Shown: piece after piece, positions 10,885-19,701 of the stretch
Layout of the letters: each line of letters starts with the position of its first letter
Numbering within the stretch: the stretch's first letter is position 1
NCBI GenBank assembly: GCA_028871195.1
Contig: JAGWNT010000024.1
Location: forward strand, 1 to 44,826
Length of the DNA stretch: 44,826 bases
DNA from: REEB85 sp018971455
GTDB lineage: Bacteria > Pseudomonadota > Alphaproteobacteria > Acetobacterales > Acetobacteraceae
Reading direction: 5' to 3'
Made by a program: the position numbers and the translations under genes
Notes under the pieces: generated by a model
What the model saw: only the letters and a program-made list of their open reading frames with translations
Told to the model about the DNA's origin: nothing
Databases searched by the model: none

Positions 10885-12056
10885 CAGGCGGTCTCCCGGA
10901 ACAGCTCGCGGCCGATCAGCATGCGGCGGATCTCGCTGGTGCCGGCGCCGATCTCGTAAAGCTTGGCGTCACGCAGCAGCCGGCCGGTCGGGTAGTCGTT
11001 GATGTAGCCATTGCCGCCCAGCACCTGGATCGCCTCCAGCGCCATCCAGGTGGCGCGCTCGGCGGCGTAGAGAATGGCGCCCGCGGCATCCTTGCGCGTT
11101 GTCCGCCCGCGGTCGCAGGCGCGGGCCACGGTGTAGACATAGGATTTCGCCGCGTTCATCACAGTGTACATATCCGCGATCTTGCCCTGCATGAGCTGGA
11201 ACTCGCCGATCGGCGCGCCGAACTGCCGCCGCTCATGCACATAGGGCAGCACCACGTCCATGCAGGCCTGCATGATGCCGAGCGGGCCCGCCGCCAGCAC
11301 CGCGCGCTCGTAATCGAGCCCGCTCATCAGCACGGCGACGCCGCCATCCACCGCGCCGAGCACGTTGTCCGCCGGCAGGCGGCAATCATCGAAAACCAGC
11401 TCGCCGGTGTTGGAGCCGCGCATGCCCAGCTTGTCGAGCTTCTGCGCGCAGGAGAAGCCCGCCATGCCGCGTTCGACCAGGAAGGCGGTGATGCCGCGCG
11501 GCCCGGCATCGGGCGTGGTCTTGGCATAGACCACGAGCGTGTCGGCATCCGGCCCGTTGGTGATCCACATCTTGGTGCCGTTCAGCACGTACTCGCCGCC
11601 CACCCGCTCGGCGCGCAGCCGCATCGCCACCACGTCCGAGCCCGCGCCCGGCTCGCTCATCGCCAGGGCGCCCACCTGGGCGCCGCTGATGAGCCCGGGC
11701 AGATAGCGCGCCTTCTGCGCCGGCGTGCCGTTGCGGCGGATCTGGTTCACGCACAGATTGCTGTGCGCGCCATAGGACAGGCCGACCGAGGCGGAGGCGC
11801 GGCTGATCTCCTCCATCGCCACGCAATGGGCGAGGTAGCCCATGCCGGCACCGCCATGCTCCTCCTCGACCGTCAGGCCGAGCACGCCGAGATCGCCCAG
11901 CTTGCGCCACAGCGGGGCGGGAAACTCGTTGCTGCGGTCGATATCGGCGGCGAGCGGCGCGATCTCGGCCTCGGCGAAGCGCCGCACGCTGTCGCGCAGC
12001 ATGTCGATCTCCTCGCCGAGCTCGAAATCCAGTCCGTAATCGGTGTTCGCGGCCAT
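10884..12056 (-). CDS. liuA: Isovaleryl-CoA dehydrogenase
   Basis: A 390-residue FAD-dependent acyl-CoA dehydrogenase. SYGAHSNLCVNQIRRNGTPAQ is typical of isovaleryl-CoA dehydrogenases, and the catalytic Glu is in the IVD-specific place, GLDYERAVLAAGPLG (about residue 248), rather than in the C-terminal loop used by other family members; that loop here reads YEIGAGTSEIRR. It oxidises isovaleryl-CoA to 3-methylcrotonyl-CoA, the substrate of the carboxylase encoded just downstream. Electrons go to ETF. The gene follows the acyl-CoA synthetase stop after 3 nt with no strong ribosome binding site, which suggests coupling. Confidence 0.94.
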   Translation of the reverse strand: MAANTDYGLDFELGEEIDMLRDSVRRFAEAEIAPLAADIDRSNEFPAPLWRKLGDLGVLGLTVEEEHGGAGMGYLAHCVAMEEISRASASVGLSYGAHSNLCVNQIRRNGTPAQKARYLPGLISGAQVGALAMSEPGAGSDVVAMRLRAERVGGEYVLNGTKMWITNGPDADTLVVYAKTTPDAGPRGITAFLVERGMAGFSCAQKLDKLGMRGSNTGELVFDDCRLPADNVLGAVDGGVAVLMSGLDYERAVLAAGPLGIMQACMDVVLPYVHERRQFGAPIGEFQLMQGKIADMYTVMNAAKSYVYTVARACDRGRTTRKDAAGAILYAAERATWMALEAIQVLGGNGYINDYPTGRLLRDAKLYEIGAGTSEIRRMLIGRELFRETA

Positions 12057-12059
12057 GGT

Positions 12060-13745
12060 TCAGCCCTGTTGCGTGAGGTCGGGGAAGTCTTCCTCGCGGA
12101 ACTCGCCCGCCGCCCGCGCGCTGCGCGCCTCCTCGGCGCGGCGCAGTTCCACACGGCGGATTTTTCCGGAGATGGTCTTGGGCAGATCGGCGAATTCCAG
12201 CCGGCGCACGCGCTTGTACGGCGCCAGCCGCGCGCGCAGATGCCGGAAGATCGAATGGGCTGTCGCCGCATCCGCCGTATGGCCGGCGGCAAGTGCGATG
12301 TAGGCCTTGGGGATGGCGGCGCGCAGGGCGTCGGGCGCCGGCACCACCGCCGCCTCGGCCACCGCCGGATGCTCGATCAGCACGCTCTCCAGCTCGAACG
12401 GGCTGATGCGGTAATCCGAGGCTTTGAAGATGTCATCGCCCCGGCCGACATAGGTCAGGTACCCCTCCGCGTCGCGCGCGGCGACGTCGCCGGTGCGATA
12501 GACCTCGCCCTCGATCGCGTCGATGCTGCCCTGGTCGTTCTGGTAGCCGCGCATCAGCGCCGCCGGGCGCGGGTGCAGCGGAATGCACACCGCCCCCTCG
12601 GCGGCATCGCGCTCATCGGTGTCGAGCAGGCGGATGGTGTAGCCGGGCAGCGGCCGGCCCATCGAGCCGGGCTTGACCTTTTGCCCCGGCGGGTTGCCGA
12701 TCTGTGCGGTCGTCTCCGTCTGGCCGTAGCCGTCGCGGATCACCAGCCCCCAGGCCGCCTGCACCTGGTCGATCACCTCGGGGTTCAGCGGCTCGCCGGC
12801 GCCGGTCACCTCGCGCAGCGATGTCTTCCAGGATGTCAGATTCTCCTGGATCAGCATGCGCCACACCGTCGGTGGCGCGCAGAGCGTGGTGACGCGGTTT
12901 TCGGTGATGGCATCGAGCAGCGCCGGCGCGTTGAAGCGCGGCTGGTTGGCGATGAACACGCAGGCCCCGGCGTTCCACGGCGCAAAGAAGCAGGACCAGG
13001 CATGCTTCGCCCAGCCCGGCGAGGAGACGTTGAGATGCAGATCGCCCGGTTGCAGGCCGAGCCAGTACATGGTGGACAGATGGCCCACCGGGTAGGAACG
13101 GTGGCTGTGCAGCACCAGCTTGGGCCGGGCCGTCGTGCCGGAGGTGAAATAGAGCAGCATCGGCTCGTCCGGCGCGGTGGGCGCATCGGCCGCGAAATCC
13201 GCTGCTCCCGTCAGCAGCGCCGCATATTCGGTGCATCCCGCGGCGGCGCCGCCCACGGCGATGCGCCGCACCGCGGGATCGACCGCGGCGAGCTTGGCAG
13301 CATCGGAGGCCGTCGCGATGACGAAGCCCGCCCCGGCGCGCGCCACGCGCTCGGCGAGGTCGGTCGCGGTCAGCAGCGTCGTCGCGGGCACCACCACGGC
13401 GCCGAGCTTCATCGCCGCCAGCATCACCTCCCACAGCGGCGCGACATTGCCGAGCATGAGCAGGATGCGCGCGCCGCGCCGCACGCCGAGCGCCCGCAGG
13501 CCGTTCGCCACGCGGTTGGAGCGGGCCGACAACTCCGCGAAGCTGAGGACGCAGGCGCCGTCGCCCACGATGCGCAGCGCCGGCCGGGCGCCCGCCTCGC
13601 CCTGCGCCAGCACGGCGTCGAACCAATCCAGCGCCCAGTTGAAATGATCGAGCTCGGGCCAGCGGAACCCGGCATAGGCGGTGGCGTAATCGGCCCGGTG
13701 GGCAAGCAGGAAGTCCCGGGCCTGGCGGAACGCGGCCGTTGTCAT
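12060..13745 (-). CDS. AMP-binding acyl-CoA synthetase, medium/short-chain type
   Basis: A 561-residue adenylate-forming enzyme. The P-loop is LYFTSGTTARPKLVLHSH; further motifs are DGYGQTETT, YRTGDVAARDAEGYLTYVGR and the C-terminal KTISGKIRRVELR with the catalytic Lys. The overall pattern (GWAKHAWSCFFAPWNAGA, VIDQVQAAWGLVIRDGYGQ) is closest to the acetyl-CoA-synthetase/ACSM-like medium-chain group. It would activate a carboxylic acid to its CoA ester; in this operon a branched short-chain acid such as isobutyrate or isovalerate is a reasonable inference. I chose ATG 13745 (MTTAAFRQ) because longer in-frame starts run into the dehydrogenase gene; it begins 1 nt after that gene's stop. Confidence 0.88.
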   Translation of the reverse strand: MTTAAFRQARDFLLAHRADYATAYAGFRWPELDHFNWALDWFDAVLAQGEAGARPALRIVGDGACVLSFAELSARSNRVANGLRALGVRRGARILLMLGNVAPLWEVMLAAMKLGAVVVPATTLLTATDLAERVARAGAGFVIATASDAAKLAAVDPAVRRIAVGGAAAGCTEYAALLTGAADFAADAPTAPDEPMLLYFTSGTTARPKLVLHSHRSYPVGHLSTMYWLGLQPGDLHLNVSSPGWAKHAWSCFFAPWNAGACVFIANQPRFNAPALLDAITENRVTTLCAPPTVWRMLIQENLTSWKTSLREVTGAGEPLNPEVIDQVQAAWGLVIRDGYGQTETTAQIGNPPGQKVKPGSMGRPLPGYTIRLLDTDERDAAEGAVCIPLHPRPAALMRGYQNDQGSIDAIEGEVYRTGDVAARDAEGYLTYVGRGDDIFKASDYRISPFELESVLIEHPAVAEAAVVPAPDALRAAIPKAYIALAAGHTADAATAHSIFRHLRARLAPYKRVRRLEFADLPKTISGKIRRVELRRAEEARSARAAGEFREEDFPDLTQQG

Positions 13746-13746
13746 G

Positions 13747-14649
13747 TCATACCGTCTCCTCGCGCGCCAGCTTCGACAGCCAGGCGAAGGCCACCGAGAA
13801 ATCGCGCCCGCCCTCGCCGGCGCCGACCAGCGCCTGGTAGAGCCGGGCCGCATGGGCGCCCATCGGCGTCGCCGCACCGGTGGCCGCCGCCGCCTCCTGG
13901 GAGAGTTGCAGGTCCTTCAGCATCAGGGCCGCCGCGAAGCCCGGCGAGTATTCGTGGTTGGAGGGCGCCGCCGGCACCGGGCCCGGCGCCGGGCAGCCAT
14001 TGAGGAGCGCCCAGCACTGGCCCGAGGAGGTCGAGGAAATATCAAAGAGTTTCTGGCGGTCGAGGCCGAGCCGGTCGGCCAGCACGAAGGCCTCGGAGAC
14101 CCCCAGCATGGAGATGCCGAGGATCATGTTGTTGCACATCTTGGCGGCCTGCCCGGCGCCCGACACGCCGGCATGCACGATGTTGCGCCCCATTGCCGCC
14201 AGCACAGGCTGCGCCCGCGCGAAGCCCGCCGCGGTGCCGCCGACCATGAAGGTCAGCGTCGCCGCCGCGGCCCCGCGCACGCCACCGGAGACCGGAGCAT
14301 CGAGCATCTCCCGCCCGCTCGCAGCCGCGGCGGCGGCGACGCGGCGCGCCGTGTCCACATCGATCGTCGAGCTGTCGACCAGCAACGCGTCGGCACCGCA
14401 GCTGGCCAGCACGCCGCCCTCGCCGAGATAGACCTCGGCGACATGCCTGCCCGCCGGCAGCATGGTGAGAATGACCTCGGCCGATGCGGCGGCCGCGGCG
14501 AGGCTCGCGGCCACCTTGCCGCCGGCGGCGGCGTGACGCGCGCCCATGGCCGCCGACAGATCGAACCCGGTGACCTCGTGGCCCGCCTTGATCAGGTTGG
14601 CGGCCATTGGCTGGCCCATATTGCCGAGCCCGATGACTGAAATTCTCAT
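13747..14649 (-). CDS. mmsB: 3-hydroxyisobutyrate dehydrogenase
   Basis: A 300-residue beta-hydroxyacid dehydrogenase acting in valine catabolism, oxidising 3-hydroxyisobutyrate to methylmalonate semialdehyde with NAD. It begins MRISVIGLGNMGQPMAANL (Rossmann dinucleotide loop GLGNMG), has the substrate loop DAPVSGGVRGA (117-127), and the catalytic GAGQAAKMCNN with Lys170. The C-terminal SNHEYSPGFAAALMLKDL is typical of this enzyme. The frame runs on upstream into the acyl-CoA dehydrogenase gene, but ATG 14649 is the natural start: it overlaps that gene's stop by 4 nt (ATGA). No methylmalonate-semialdehyde dehydrogenase gene (mmsA) is in the window. Confidence 0.93.
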   Translation of the reverse strand: MRISVIGLGNMGQPMAANLIKAGHEVTGFDLSAAMGARHAAAGGKVAASLAAAAASAEVILTMLPAGRHVAEVYLGEGGVLASCGADALLVDSSTIDVDTARRVAAAAAASGREMLDAPVSGGVRGAAAATLTFMVGGTAAGFARAQPVLAAMGRNIVHAGVSGAGQAAKMCNNMILGISMLGVSEAFVLADRLGLDRQKLFDISSTSSGQCWALLNGCPAPGPVPAAPSNHEYSPGFAAALMLKDLQLSQEAAAATGAATPMGAHAARLYQALVGAGEGGRDFSVAFAWLSKLAREETV

Positions 14650-15791
14650 ACCGCCTCCAGCAATTTGCGGGCGATGATCACCCGCATGATTTCGTTGGTG
14701 CCCTCGAGGATGCGATGCACGCGCAGATCGCGCAGGTAGCGCTCGATCTGATAGTCCTTGATATAGCCGTAGCCGCCATGCAGTTGCAGCGCCTCGTCGC
14801 AGATGCGGAAGCACAGATCGGTGGCGAAACGCTTGGCCATGGCGCAGCGCAGGGTCGCATCGGCGGCGCCGCCGTCGAGCGCCCAGGCGGCCCGGTGCAC
14901 CATCAGCCGCGCCGCCTCCAGCTCCGTTGCCATGTCGGCGAGCTTGAACTGCAAGGCCTGGAAATCGGCGAGCGGGCGGCCGAAGGCGCGGCGCTCCTTC
15001 ACATAGGCCAGCGCCGCCTCCAGGCAGGCCCGCGCGCCGCCCAGCGAGCAGGCGGCGATGTTGATGCGCCCGCCATCGAGCCCGGCCATGGCGAACCGGA
15101 ATCCCTCGCCCTCCGCCCCCAGCCGGTTGGCCACCGGCACGCGGCAATTCTCGAAATTGACCAGCGCGGTCGGCTGGCTGTTCCAGCCCAGCTTGTTTTC
15201 CGGCTGGCCGAAGGAAAGCCCCTCCGCGCCCTTCTCCACCACCAAGCAGGAAATGCCGCGCGCCGTGTCGTCGCCCGTGCGCAGCATGGTGACGTAGAGA
15301 TCGGCGACCCCGCCGCCCGAGATGAAGGCCTTGCTGCCGTTGACGATGTAATCCGCATTGCCGGATGCCACCGCCCGCGTGCGCAGCGCCGCCGCGTCGG
15401 AGCCCGAACCCGGTTCGGTCAGGCAGTAGCTGACAAAATGCTCGGCGGTGAGGATCTTCGGCAGGAAGCGGCGCTGCTGCTCGGCACTGGCATAGCGGGC
15501 GAACATGCCGGCGACCATGTTGTGGATGGTGAGGAAGCCCGCGGTGGACGGGTCGGCGGCGGCCAGTTCCTCGAAGATCAGGGCGGCGTCGAGCCGGGTG
15601 AGCCCGCTGCCGCCGAGCGCCTCGGGCACATATATGCCGGCGAAGCCGAGGGCGGCGGCGGCGCGCAGCGCCTCGGCGGGAAAGATGCGCCCGGCGTCCC
15701 AGCGCGCGGCATGGGGGGCGAAGTGCTCGGCGGCGAAGGCGCGCGCGGTGTCCTGGAAGGCGCGCTGGTCTTCGGTGAGGTCGAACTCCAT
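14646..15791 (-). CDS. Acyl-CoA dehydrogenase, probably isobutyryl-CoA dehydrogenase
   Basis: A 381-residue acyl-CoA dehydrogenase starting MEFDLTEDQRAFQDTARAFA. It contains YCLTEPGSGSDAAALRTRAV (FAD/substrate segment), CRVPVANRLGAEGEGF, and the C-terminal LHGGYGYIKDYQIERYLRDL followed by ILEGTNEIMR, where the Glu of EGTNE is the catalytic base in this branch of the family. The pairing with 3-hydroxyisobutyrate dehydrogenase points to isobutyryl-CoA (valine pathway); a 2-methylbutyryl- or short-chain substrate is the main alternative. It is the first gene of the minus-strand operon that runs down to the biotin carboxylase subunit. Confidence 0.88.
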   Translation of the reverse strand: MEFDLTEDQRAFQDTARAFAAEHFAPHAARWDAGRIFPAEALRAAAALGFAGIYVPEALGGSGLTRLDAALIFEELAAADPSTAGFLTIHNMVAGMFARYASAEQQRRFLPKILTAEHFVSYCLTEPGSGSDAAALRTRAVASGNADYIVNGSKAFISGGGVADLYVTMLRTGDDTARGISCLVVEKGAEGLSFGQPENKLGWNSQPTALVNFENCRVPVANRLGAEGEGFRFAMAGLDGGRINIAACSLGGARACLEAALAYVKERRAFGRPLADFQALQFKLADMATELEAARLMVHRAAWALDGGAADATLRCAMAKRFATDLCFRICDEALQLHGGYGYIKDYQIERYLRDLRVHRILEGTNEIMRVIIARKLLEAV

Positions 15792-15836
15792 CCCGCCCTT
15801 GCCTCCGTCGTTTCCCCAGACGCGCAGGTCTCGTCC

Positions 15837-15879
15837 GTGCGGCCCCCTGCTTGTGTGCGGCCCCCGCTTGTGTGCGGCC
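15837..15879. repeat. Short direct repeats upstream of the catabolic operon
   Basis: In the 128-nt gap before the first gene of the branched-chain operon there are two near-identical copies of GTGCGGCCCCC(T)GCTTGT, at 15837-15854 and 15855-15871, and an 8-nt start of a third (15872-15879). The copies differ by one inserted T. They lie 46-88 nt upstream of the ATG at 15791, a place where promoter or operator sequences would be expected, but I see no convincing -35/-10 pair and no known operator consensus, so function is not claimed. Confidence 0.6.
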
Positions 15880-15919
15880 TGGCGCAGGCACCGTCAAGCC
15901 GCGCGCCACCGGCCGGCCG

Positions 15920-16930
15920 TCAGGCGTCGGGCACGCGCTGCGCCATGGCCCGCGCCTCCAGCGCCAGGCGGCAGACGGTGAAGCAATGCGCCTGCGTCAT
16001 CGCCGTCTCGGTGCGGTTGGCGACGTCGGCGGCGAAGTCGCGGAAGTAGCGGATCGGCCGCCCCTCGCAGCCGATATGGCGGGTGCTCCGGGCGTCGATC
16101 AGGAACAGGTGCTCGCCGCCCGGGCGGCCGGCGATGTCGATGTTCTTGCGCAGCTCGATGCTGCCCTCTGTGCCGAGGATGGTCACCCGCCCGTCGCCCC
16201 AGCTGGCCAGCCCGTCCGGGGTGAACCAGTCCAGCCGCACATAGCCGGTCGCGTGTTCGCTGCGCAGCACGATCTCGCCGAAATCCTCGAAACCCGCGCC
16301 CACGGCGAACTGGCCCACCGCGGCCATCGCCACGCGCGGCGCGGTGGCCCCGGTGAAGGCGATGAACTGGTCGATCTGATGGCTGCCGATATCGACCAGG
16401 ATGCCGCCATAGGCCTCGCGGTCCCAGAACCAGGCCGGGCGCAGCGCGCGGTTGAGCCGGTGCGGCGCGAGCCCCACGGTCTGGATCACCCGCCCGATGG
16501 CGCCCTGGCGCACCAGCTCGAGTGCGGCCTCGGTGGAGGGGGTGAGGAAACGCTCGGAGAAGCACACCGAGAAGATGCGCCCGGTCTCGGCCACCGCCTG
16601 CTCCACGGCGGCGAGCTGGGCGAAGCTGGTGATGCCCGGCTTGTCCACCAGCACGTCCTTGCCCGCGCGCATGGCCGCGATGGCGAGCCCGGCGCGCTCG
16701 CACGGCACCGCGGCGCTGGCGATCACCTGGATGGTCGGGTCCTCGATCAGCCGGGCCTTCTCCGCCACCTCCGGGATGCCGGGAAAGCGCTTCCGAAACC
16801 CGGCCAGCACCCGGGCGTCGGTGGTCTGGGGCCAGTAGCCGGCGCACTCCATGCCGGCCTCGACCAGGAAGCCGGTCAGCTCATAGACGTGGCGGTGATC
16901 CAGCCCGATGACGGCGAAGCGTTGCTGCAT
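15920..16930 (-). CDS. Gfo/Idh/MocA family NAD(P)-dependent oxidoreductase
   Basis: A 336-residue protein with an N-terminal Rossmann domain (RFAVIGLDHRHVYELTGFLVEA) and the family's Lys-Pro motif in VLVDKPGITSFAQL, where the Lys is catalytic in characterised members. The C-terminal alpha/beta domain includes WFWDREAYGGILVDIGSHQIDQ; the His of GSHQID corresponds to the usual catalytic or substrate-binding His. The substrate, probably a sugar or polyol, is not identifiable. ATG 16930 is chosen because GGGAGGA lies 4 nt upstream (16935-16941). The nearest longer start (16978) would overlap the divergent DUF3422 gene. It is separated from the branched-chain operon by 128 nt on the same strand. 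Confidence 0.87.
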   Translation of the reverse strand: MQQRFAVIGLDHRHVYELTGFLVEAGMECAGYWPQTTDARVLAGFRKRFPGIPEVAEKARLIEDPTIQVIASAAVPCERAGLAIAAMRAGKDVLVDKPGITSFAQLAAVEQAVAETGRIFSVCFSERFLTPSTEAALELVRQGAIGRVIQTVGLAPHRLNRALRPAWFWDREAYGGILVDIGSHQIDQFIAFTGATAPRVAMAAVGQFAVGAGFEDFGEIVLRSEHATGYVRLDWFTPDGLASWGDGRVTILGTEGSIELRKNIDIAGRPGGEHLFLIDARSTRHIGCEGRPIRYFRDFAADVANRTETAMTQAHCFTVCRLALEARAMAQRVPDA

Positions 16931-16976
16931 TGTATCCTCCCGCGTGGCATCCTGCCGCAAACAGCGCGGATCGCCC

Positions 16977-18320
16977 ATGGCCAGCCACCATTCCGACGAT
17001 CATCCCGCCGCCGCCGCGCACGGCGCGCTGCGCGACCATCCGCTGCGCGTCGCACTGACCAACGAGCTGCATGCCCGCCCGCCCGAGGCGCTGGCCGCCC
17101 CGATGCGCGCCTCGCACCTGGCCATGCTCTCCGGCGAGACCGCCGGCGAGCGCGACCGGGCGCATTTCGCCGCCCTCTGCGCCCGGCTCGGCGCGCCGCC
17201 GCCGGCGCCGGAGGCCAACCACCACAGCGTCGATCTCGGCACCTGCCGGATGAAATGGGAGCGCCATACCGAGTTCTCCTCCTACATCGTCTTCCGCGCC
17301 GGCTGCGATGCCGCCCACCCCTTCGCCGATCCGGCCATCGCCGCCCTGCCGGCGGACTGGCTCGCCGCCCTCCCCGGCGAGCGGCTGGTCGGGCTGCATC
17401 TGGCGATGCTGCCCCATGACCAGGCGATGCGGCCGGCCGAGGCGTTCGGCACCGAGAGCTTCGTCGGCGCCCGCTTCACCACCGACCCGGCACAGGAGGG
17501 GCCGGCCGCCGACGGGCTGGCCCGGGGTTGGACGGATTTTCGCGTCCACGGCGATGGCTGGGGCCGCGTGCTGGTGCAGGATCGCGGCCTCGGCACCCGC
17601 CAGGCCGGGCGGCTGGTCCAGCGGCTGGTGGAGATCGAGACCTATCGCATGCTGGCCCTGCTGGCGCTGCCCGTGGCGCGCGCCGCGGTGCCGCGCCTCG
17701 GTGCGGCCGAGGCCGCGGTCGCCGCCGCCGCCCAGCGCGCCACCGAGCTGAAGGGGCTGGAGGATGACCGCGCGCTGCTCGAACAGCTCACGCGCCTGGC
17801 CGCCGAGGCCGCCCAGATCACCGCGACCACCAGCTACCGCTTCGCCGCCGCGCGCGCCTATTACGCCCTGGTCGGCCAGCGCGTCGCCGACCTGCGCGAG
17901 GGCCGCATCGAGGGGTTGCAGACCTATGGCGAGTTCCTCTCGCGCCGCCTCGCCCCGGCGCTGGACACCTGCGAGGCGGTGGCCGCGCGCCAGGAGAGCC
18001 TGGCCACCCGCATCGACCGCGCCGGCACGCTGCTGCGCACGCGCGTGGATGTGGCGTTGCAGGAGCAGAATGCCGGCCTGCTGCGCTCGATGGACCAGCG
18101 CGCGCGCCTGCAACTCCGCCTGCAGGAGACGGTGGAGGGGCTGTCGGTGGTGGCCATCACCTATTACGCGCTCGGCCTCGTCGGCCACGCGCTGGAGGGG
18201 CTGCGCGCGGAGGGGCTGCCGATCAACGTCGCCATCGGCACCGGCATCGCGGTGGTGCCGATGCTGCTGCTGGTATGGGGCGGGCTGCACCGGCTGCGGC
18301 GGCGGCTCGGACCGCGGTAG
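16977..18320 (+). CDS. DUF3422 family membrane protein
   Basis: A 447-residue protein matching the DUF3422 family known from alpha- and betaproteobacteria: near the N-terminus HPLRVALTNELHARPPEALAAP, then HHSVDLGTCRMKWERHTEFSSY, and a central TDFRVHGDGWGRVLVQDRGL. Residues from about 255 to 390 are strongly helical. Two C-terminal membrane segments (VVAITYYALGLVGHALEGL and about 20 residues ending before HRLRRRLGPR) give a tail anchor with a basic end. The biochemical role of this family is not established to my knowledge. A start 69 nt upstream would overlap the divergent oxidoreductase, so ATG 16977 is preferred. Confidence 0.85.
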   Translation: MASHHSDDHPAAAAHGALRDHPLRVALTNELHARPPEALAAPMRASHLAMLSGETAGERDRAHFAALCARLGAPPPAPEANHHSVDLGTCRMKWERHTEFSSYIVFRAGCDAAHPFADPAIAALPADWLAALPGERLVGLHLAMLPHDQAMRPAEAFGTESFVGARFTTDPAQEGPAADGLARGWTDFRVHGDGWGRVLVQDRGLGTRQAGRLVQRLVEIETYRMLALLALPVARAAVPRLGAAEAAVAAAAQRATELKGLEDDRALLEQLTRLAAEAAQITATTSYRFAAARAYYALVGQRVADLREGRIEGLQTYGEFLSRRLAPALDTCEAVAARQESLATRIDRAGTLLRTRVDVALQEQNAGLLRSMDQRARLQLRLQETVEGLSVVAITYYALGLVGHALEGLRAEGLPINVAIGTGIAVVPMLLLVWGGLHRLRRRLGPR

Positions 18321-18377
18321 AGCAACATCCGATCTGACTGAGCCGCTTCGCGGTCAGTCAGATCGGATTAAGTTGCT
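18321..18377. repeat. Long perfect-stem palindrome between convergent genes
   Basis: Immediately after the DUF3422 stop, two 15-nt arms (18327-18341 and 18354-18368) are exact reverse complements. The loop between them can pair further (CCGC-TTC-GCGG). Outside the arms, AGCAAC (18321-18326) pairs with GTTGCT (18372-18377) across a 3-nt bulge. The whole 57-nt structure lies between the convergent DUF3422 and serS genes, so it could end transcription from both sides, although it lacks a proper T-run on either strand. Its form also resembles the dispersed intergenic palindromic elements of alphaproteobacterial genomes; I cannot test copy number here. Confidence 0.8.
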
Positions 18378-18426
18378 CGAGCATTTATGTTTTCCAGAGC
18401 GCGGGCCGGGCTGGCCACGCGCCGGA

Positions 18427-19698
18427 CTACGCCGCGATGCGCTCCATCCCGCCCATCTGCGCGCGCAGCACCTCGGGGATGAGGATGGAGCCGTCGGCCT
18501 GCTGGCAGTTCTCCATCACCGCGATCAGCGCGCGCCCGACCGCGACGCCCGAACCGTTCAGCGTGTGGACATGGGCAACATTCTTGCCGTCCGCGCTGCG
18601 GAAGCGGGCATTCATGCGGCGGGCCTGGAAGGCGCGGGTGTTGGAACACGAGCTGATCTCGCGCCAGGCCTGCTGGCCGGGCAGCCACACTTCGAGGTCG
18701 AACGTCTTCGCCGCGCCGAACCCGGTATCGCCGGCGCAGAGCAGCACGCGCCGATAGGGCAGGCCGAGCAGTTCGAGCACGCGCTCCGCACAGCCGGTCA
18801 TGCGCTCATGCTCGGCGTCGCTCGCGTCGGGATGGGCGATGGACACCAGCTCCACCTTGCGGAACTGGTGCTGGCGCAGCATGCCGCGCGTGTCGCGCCC
18901 GGCCGAGCCGGCCTCGCTGCGGAAGCAGTCCGTCAGCGCGGTGACGCGGATGGGCAGCGATTTCTCGGCGAGGATGTCGCCGGCCACCATGTTGGTCAGC
19001 GGCACCTCGGCGGTCGGGATCAGCCAGCGCCCGTCGGTGGTGCGGAAGGAATCCTCGGCGAATTTCGGCAGCTGGTTGGTGCCGAAGAACGCCGCCTCGT
19101 TCACCAGCAGCGGCACCGCGTGCTCGGCATAGCCATGCGGGCCGGTGTGCAGGTCGAGCATGAACTGGCCGAGGGCGCGTTCCAGCCGCGCCAGCGGGCC
19201 GCGCAGCACGGTGAAACGGCTGCCGGCGAGCTTGGCCGCGATTTCGAAATCCATCATGCCGAGCGCCTCGCCAAGCTCGAAATGCTGCTTGGGCTGGAAG
19301 CCGAGATCGCGCGGCTGGCCGACCTGCTTGAGCACCAGGTTGGACCGCTCATCGGCTCCGTCCGGCACGTCGGCATCGAGGATGTTGGGCAGCGAGGAAA
19401 GCGTGTGGCGGATGGCGGCCTCCGCCTCGCGCGCGTGCCCCTCGTACACTTCGATGTCGTCGCGCAACGCCGTCGCCTCGGCCTCCGAGGCCGCCGTGTC
19501 CTCACCGCGCCGGCGCGCCTCGCCGATCTGTCGCGCCAGCCCGTTGCGCAGGGCTTGCAGCTCCTGCACCTTGGTGCGCGCGTCGCGGCGGGTTTCGTCG
19601 CGGGCAATCAGCTTTTCGGCCCATGCGTCCTGCCCGCGCCGCGCCATCGCCGCGTCAAATCCCGCCGCGTCGTCGCGGATCGCCCGGATGTCGTGCAT
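18427..19698 (-). CDS. serS: Seryl-tRNA synthetase
   Basis: A 423-residue class II aminoacyl-tRNA synthetase. The N-terminal coiled-coil arm (about residues 28-100, starting after MHDIRAIRDDAAGFDAAMAR) contacts the tRNA long variable arm. The catalytic core shows the serine-binding IPTAEVPLTNM, motif 2 FRSEAGSAGRDTRGMLRQHQ and motif 3 as GVAVGRALIAVMEN, with ISSCSNTRAFQARRMNARFR before it. Length is normal. It follows tatC after 3 nt on the same strand, and is the last gene of the housekeeping run; the long palindrome at 18321-18377 lies downstream. Confidence 0.97.
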   Translation of the reverse strand: MHDIRAIRDDAAGFDAAMARRGQDAWAEKLIARDETRRDARTKVQELQALRNGLARQIGEARRRGEDTAASEAEATALRDDIEVYEGHAREAEAAIRHTLSSLPNILDADVPDGADERSNLVLKQVGQPRDLGFQPKQHFELGEALGMMDFEIAAKLAGSRFTVLRGPLARLERALGQFMLDLHTGPHGYAEHAVPLLVNEAAFFGTNQLPKFAEDSFRTTDGRWLIPTAEVPLTNMVAGDILAEKSLPIRVTALTDCFRSEAGSAGRDTRGMLRQHQFRKVELVSIAHPDASDAEHERMTGCAERVLELLGLPYRRVLLCAGDTGFGAAKTFDLEVWLPGQQAWREISSCSNTRAFQARRMNARFRSADGKNVAHVHTLNGSGVAVGRALIAVMENCQQADGSILIPEVLRAQMGGMERIAA

Positions 19699-19701
19699 GG
19701 C

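Noticed and set aside
11235..14003. Open frame of about 920 codons on the plus strand across the isovaleryl-CoA dehydrogenase and acyl-CoA synthetase genes
   Set aside because: It is low-complexity and spans two well-identified genes on the other strand; stop-poor antisense frames are expected at this GC level.
13747..15909. A 720-residue fusion of an acyl-CoA dehydrogenase-like part and 3-hydroxyisobutyrate dehydrogenase
   Set aside because: The N-terminal part is an out-of-frame reading of the acyl-CoA dehydrogenase gene; the real dehydrogenase starts at ATG 14649 with an ATGA overlap.
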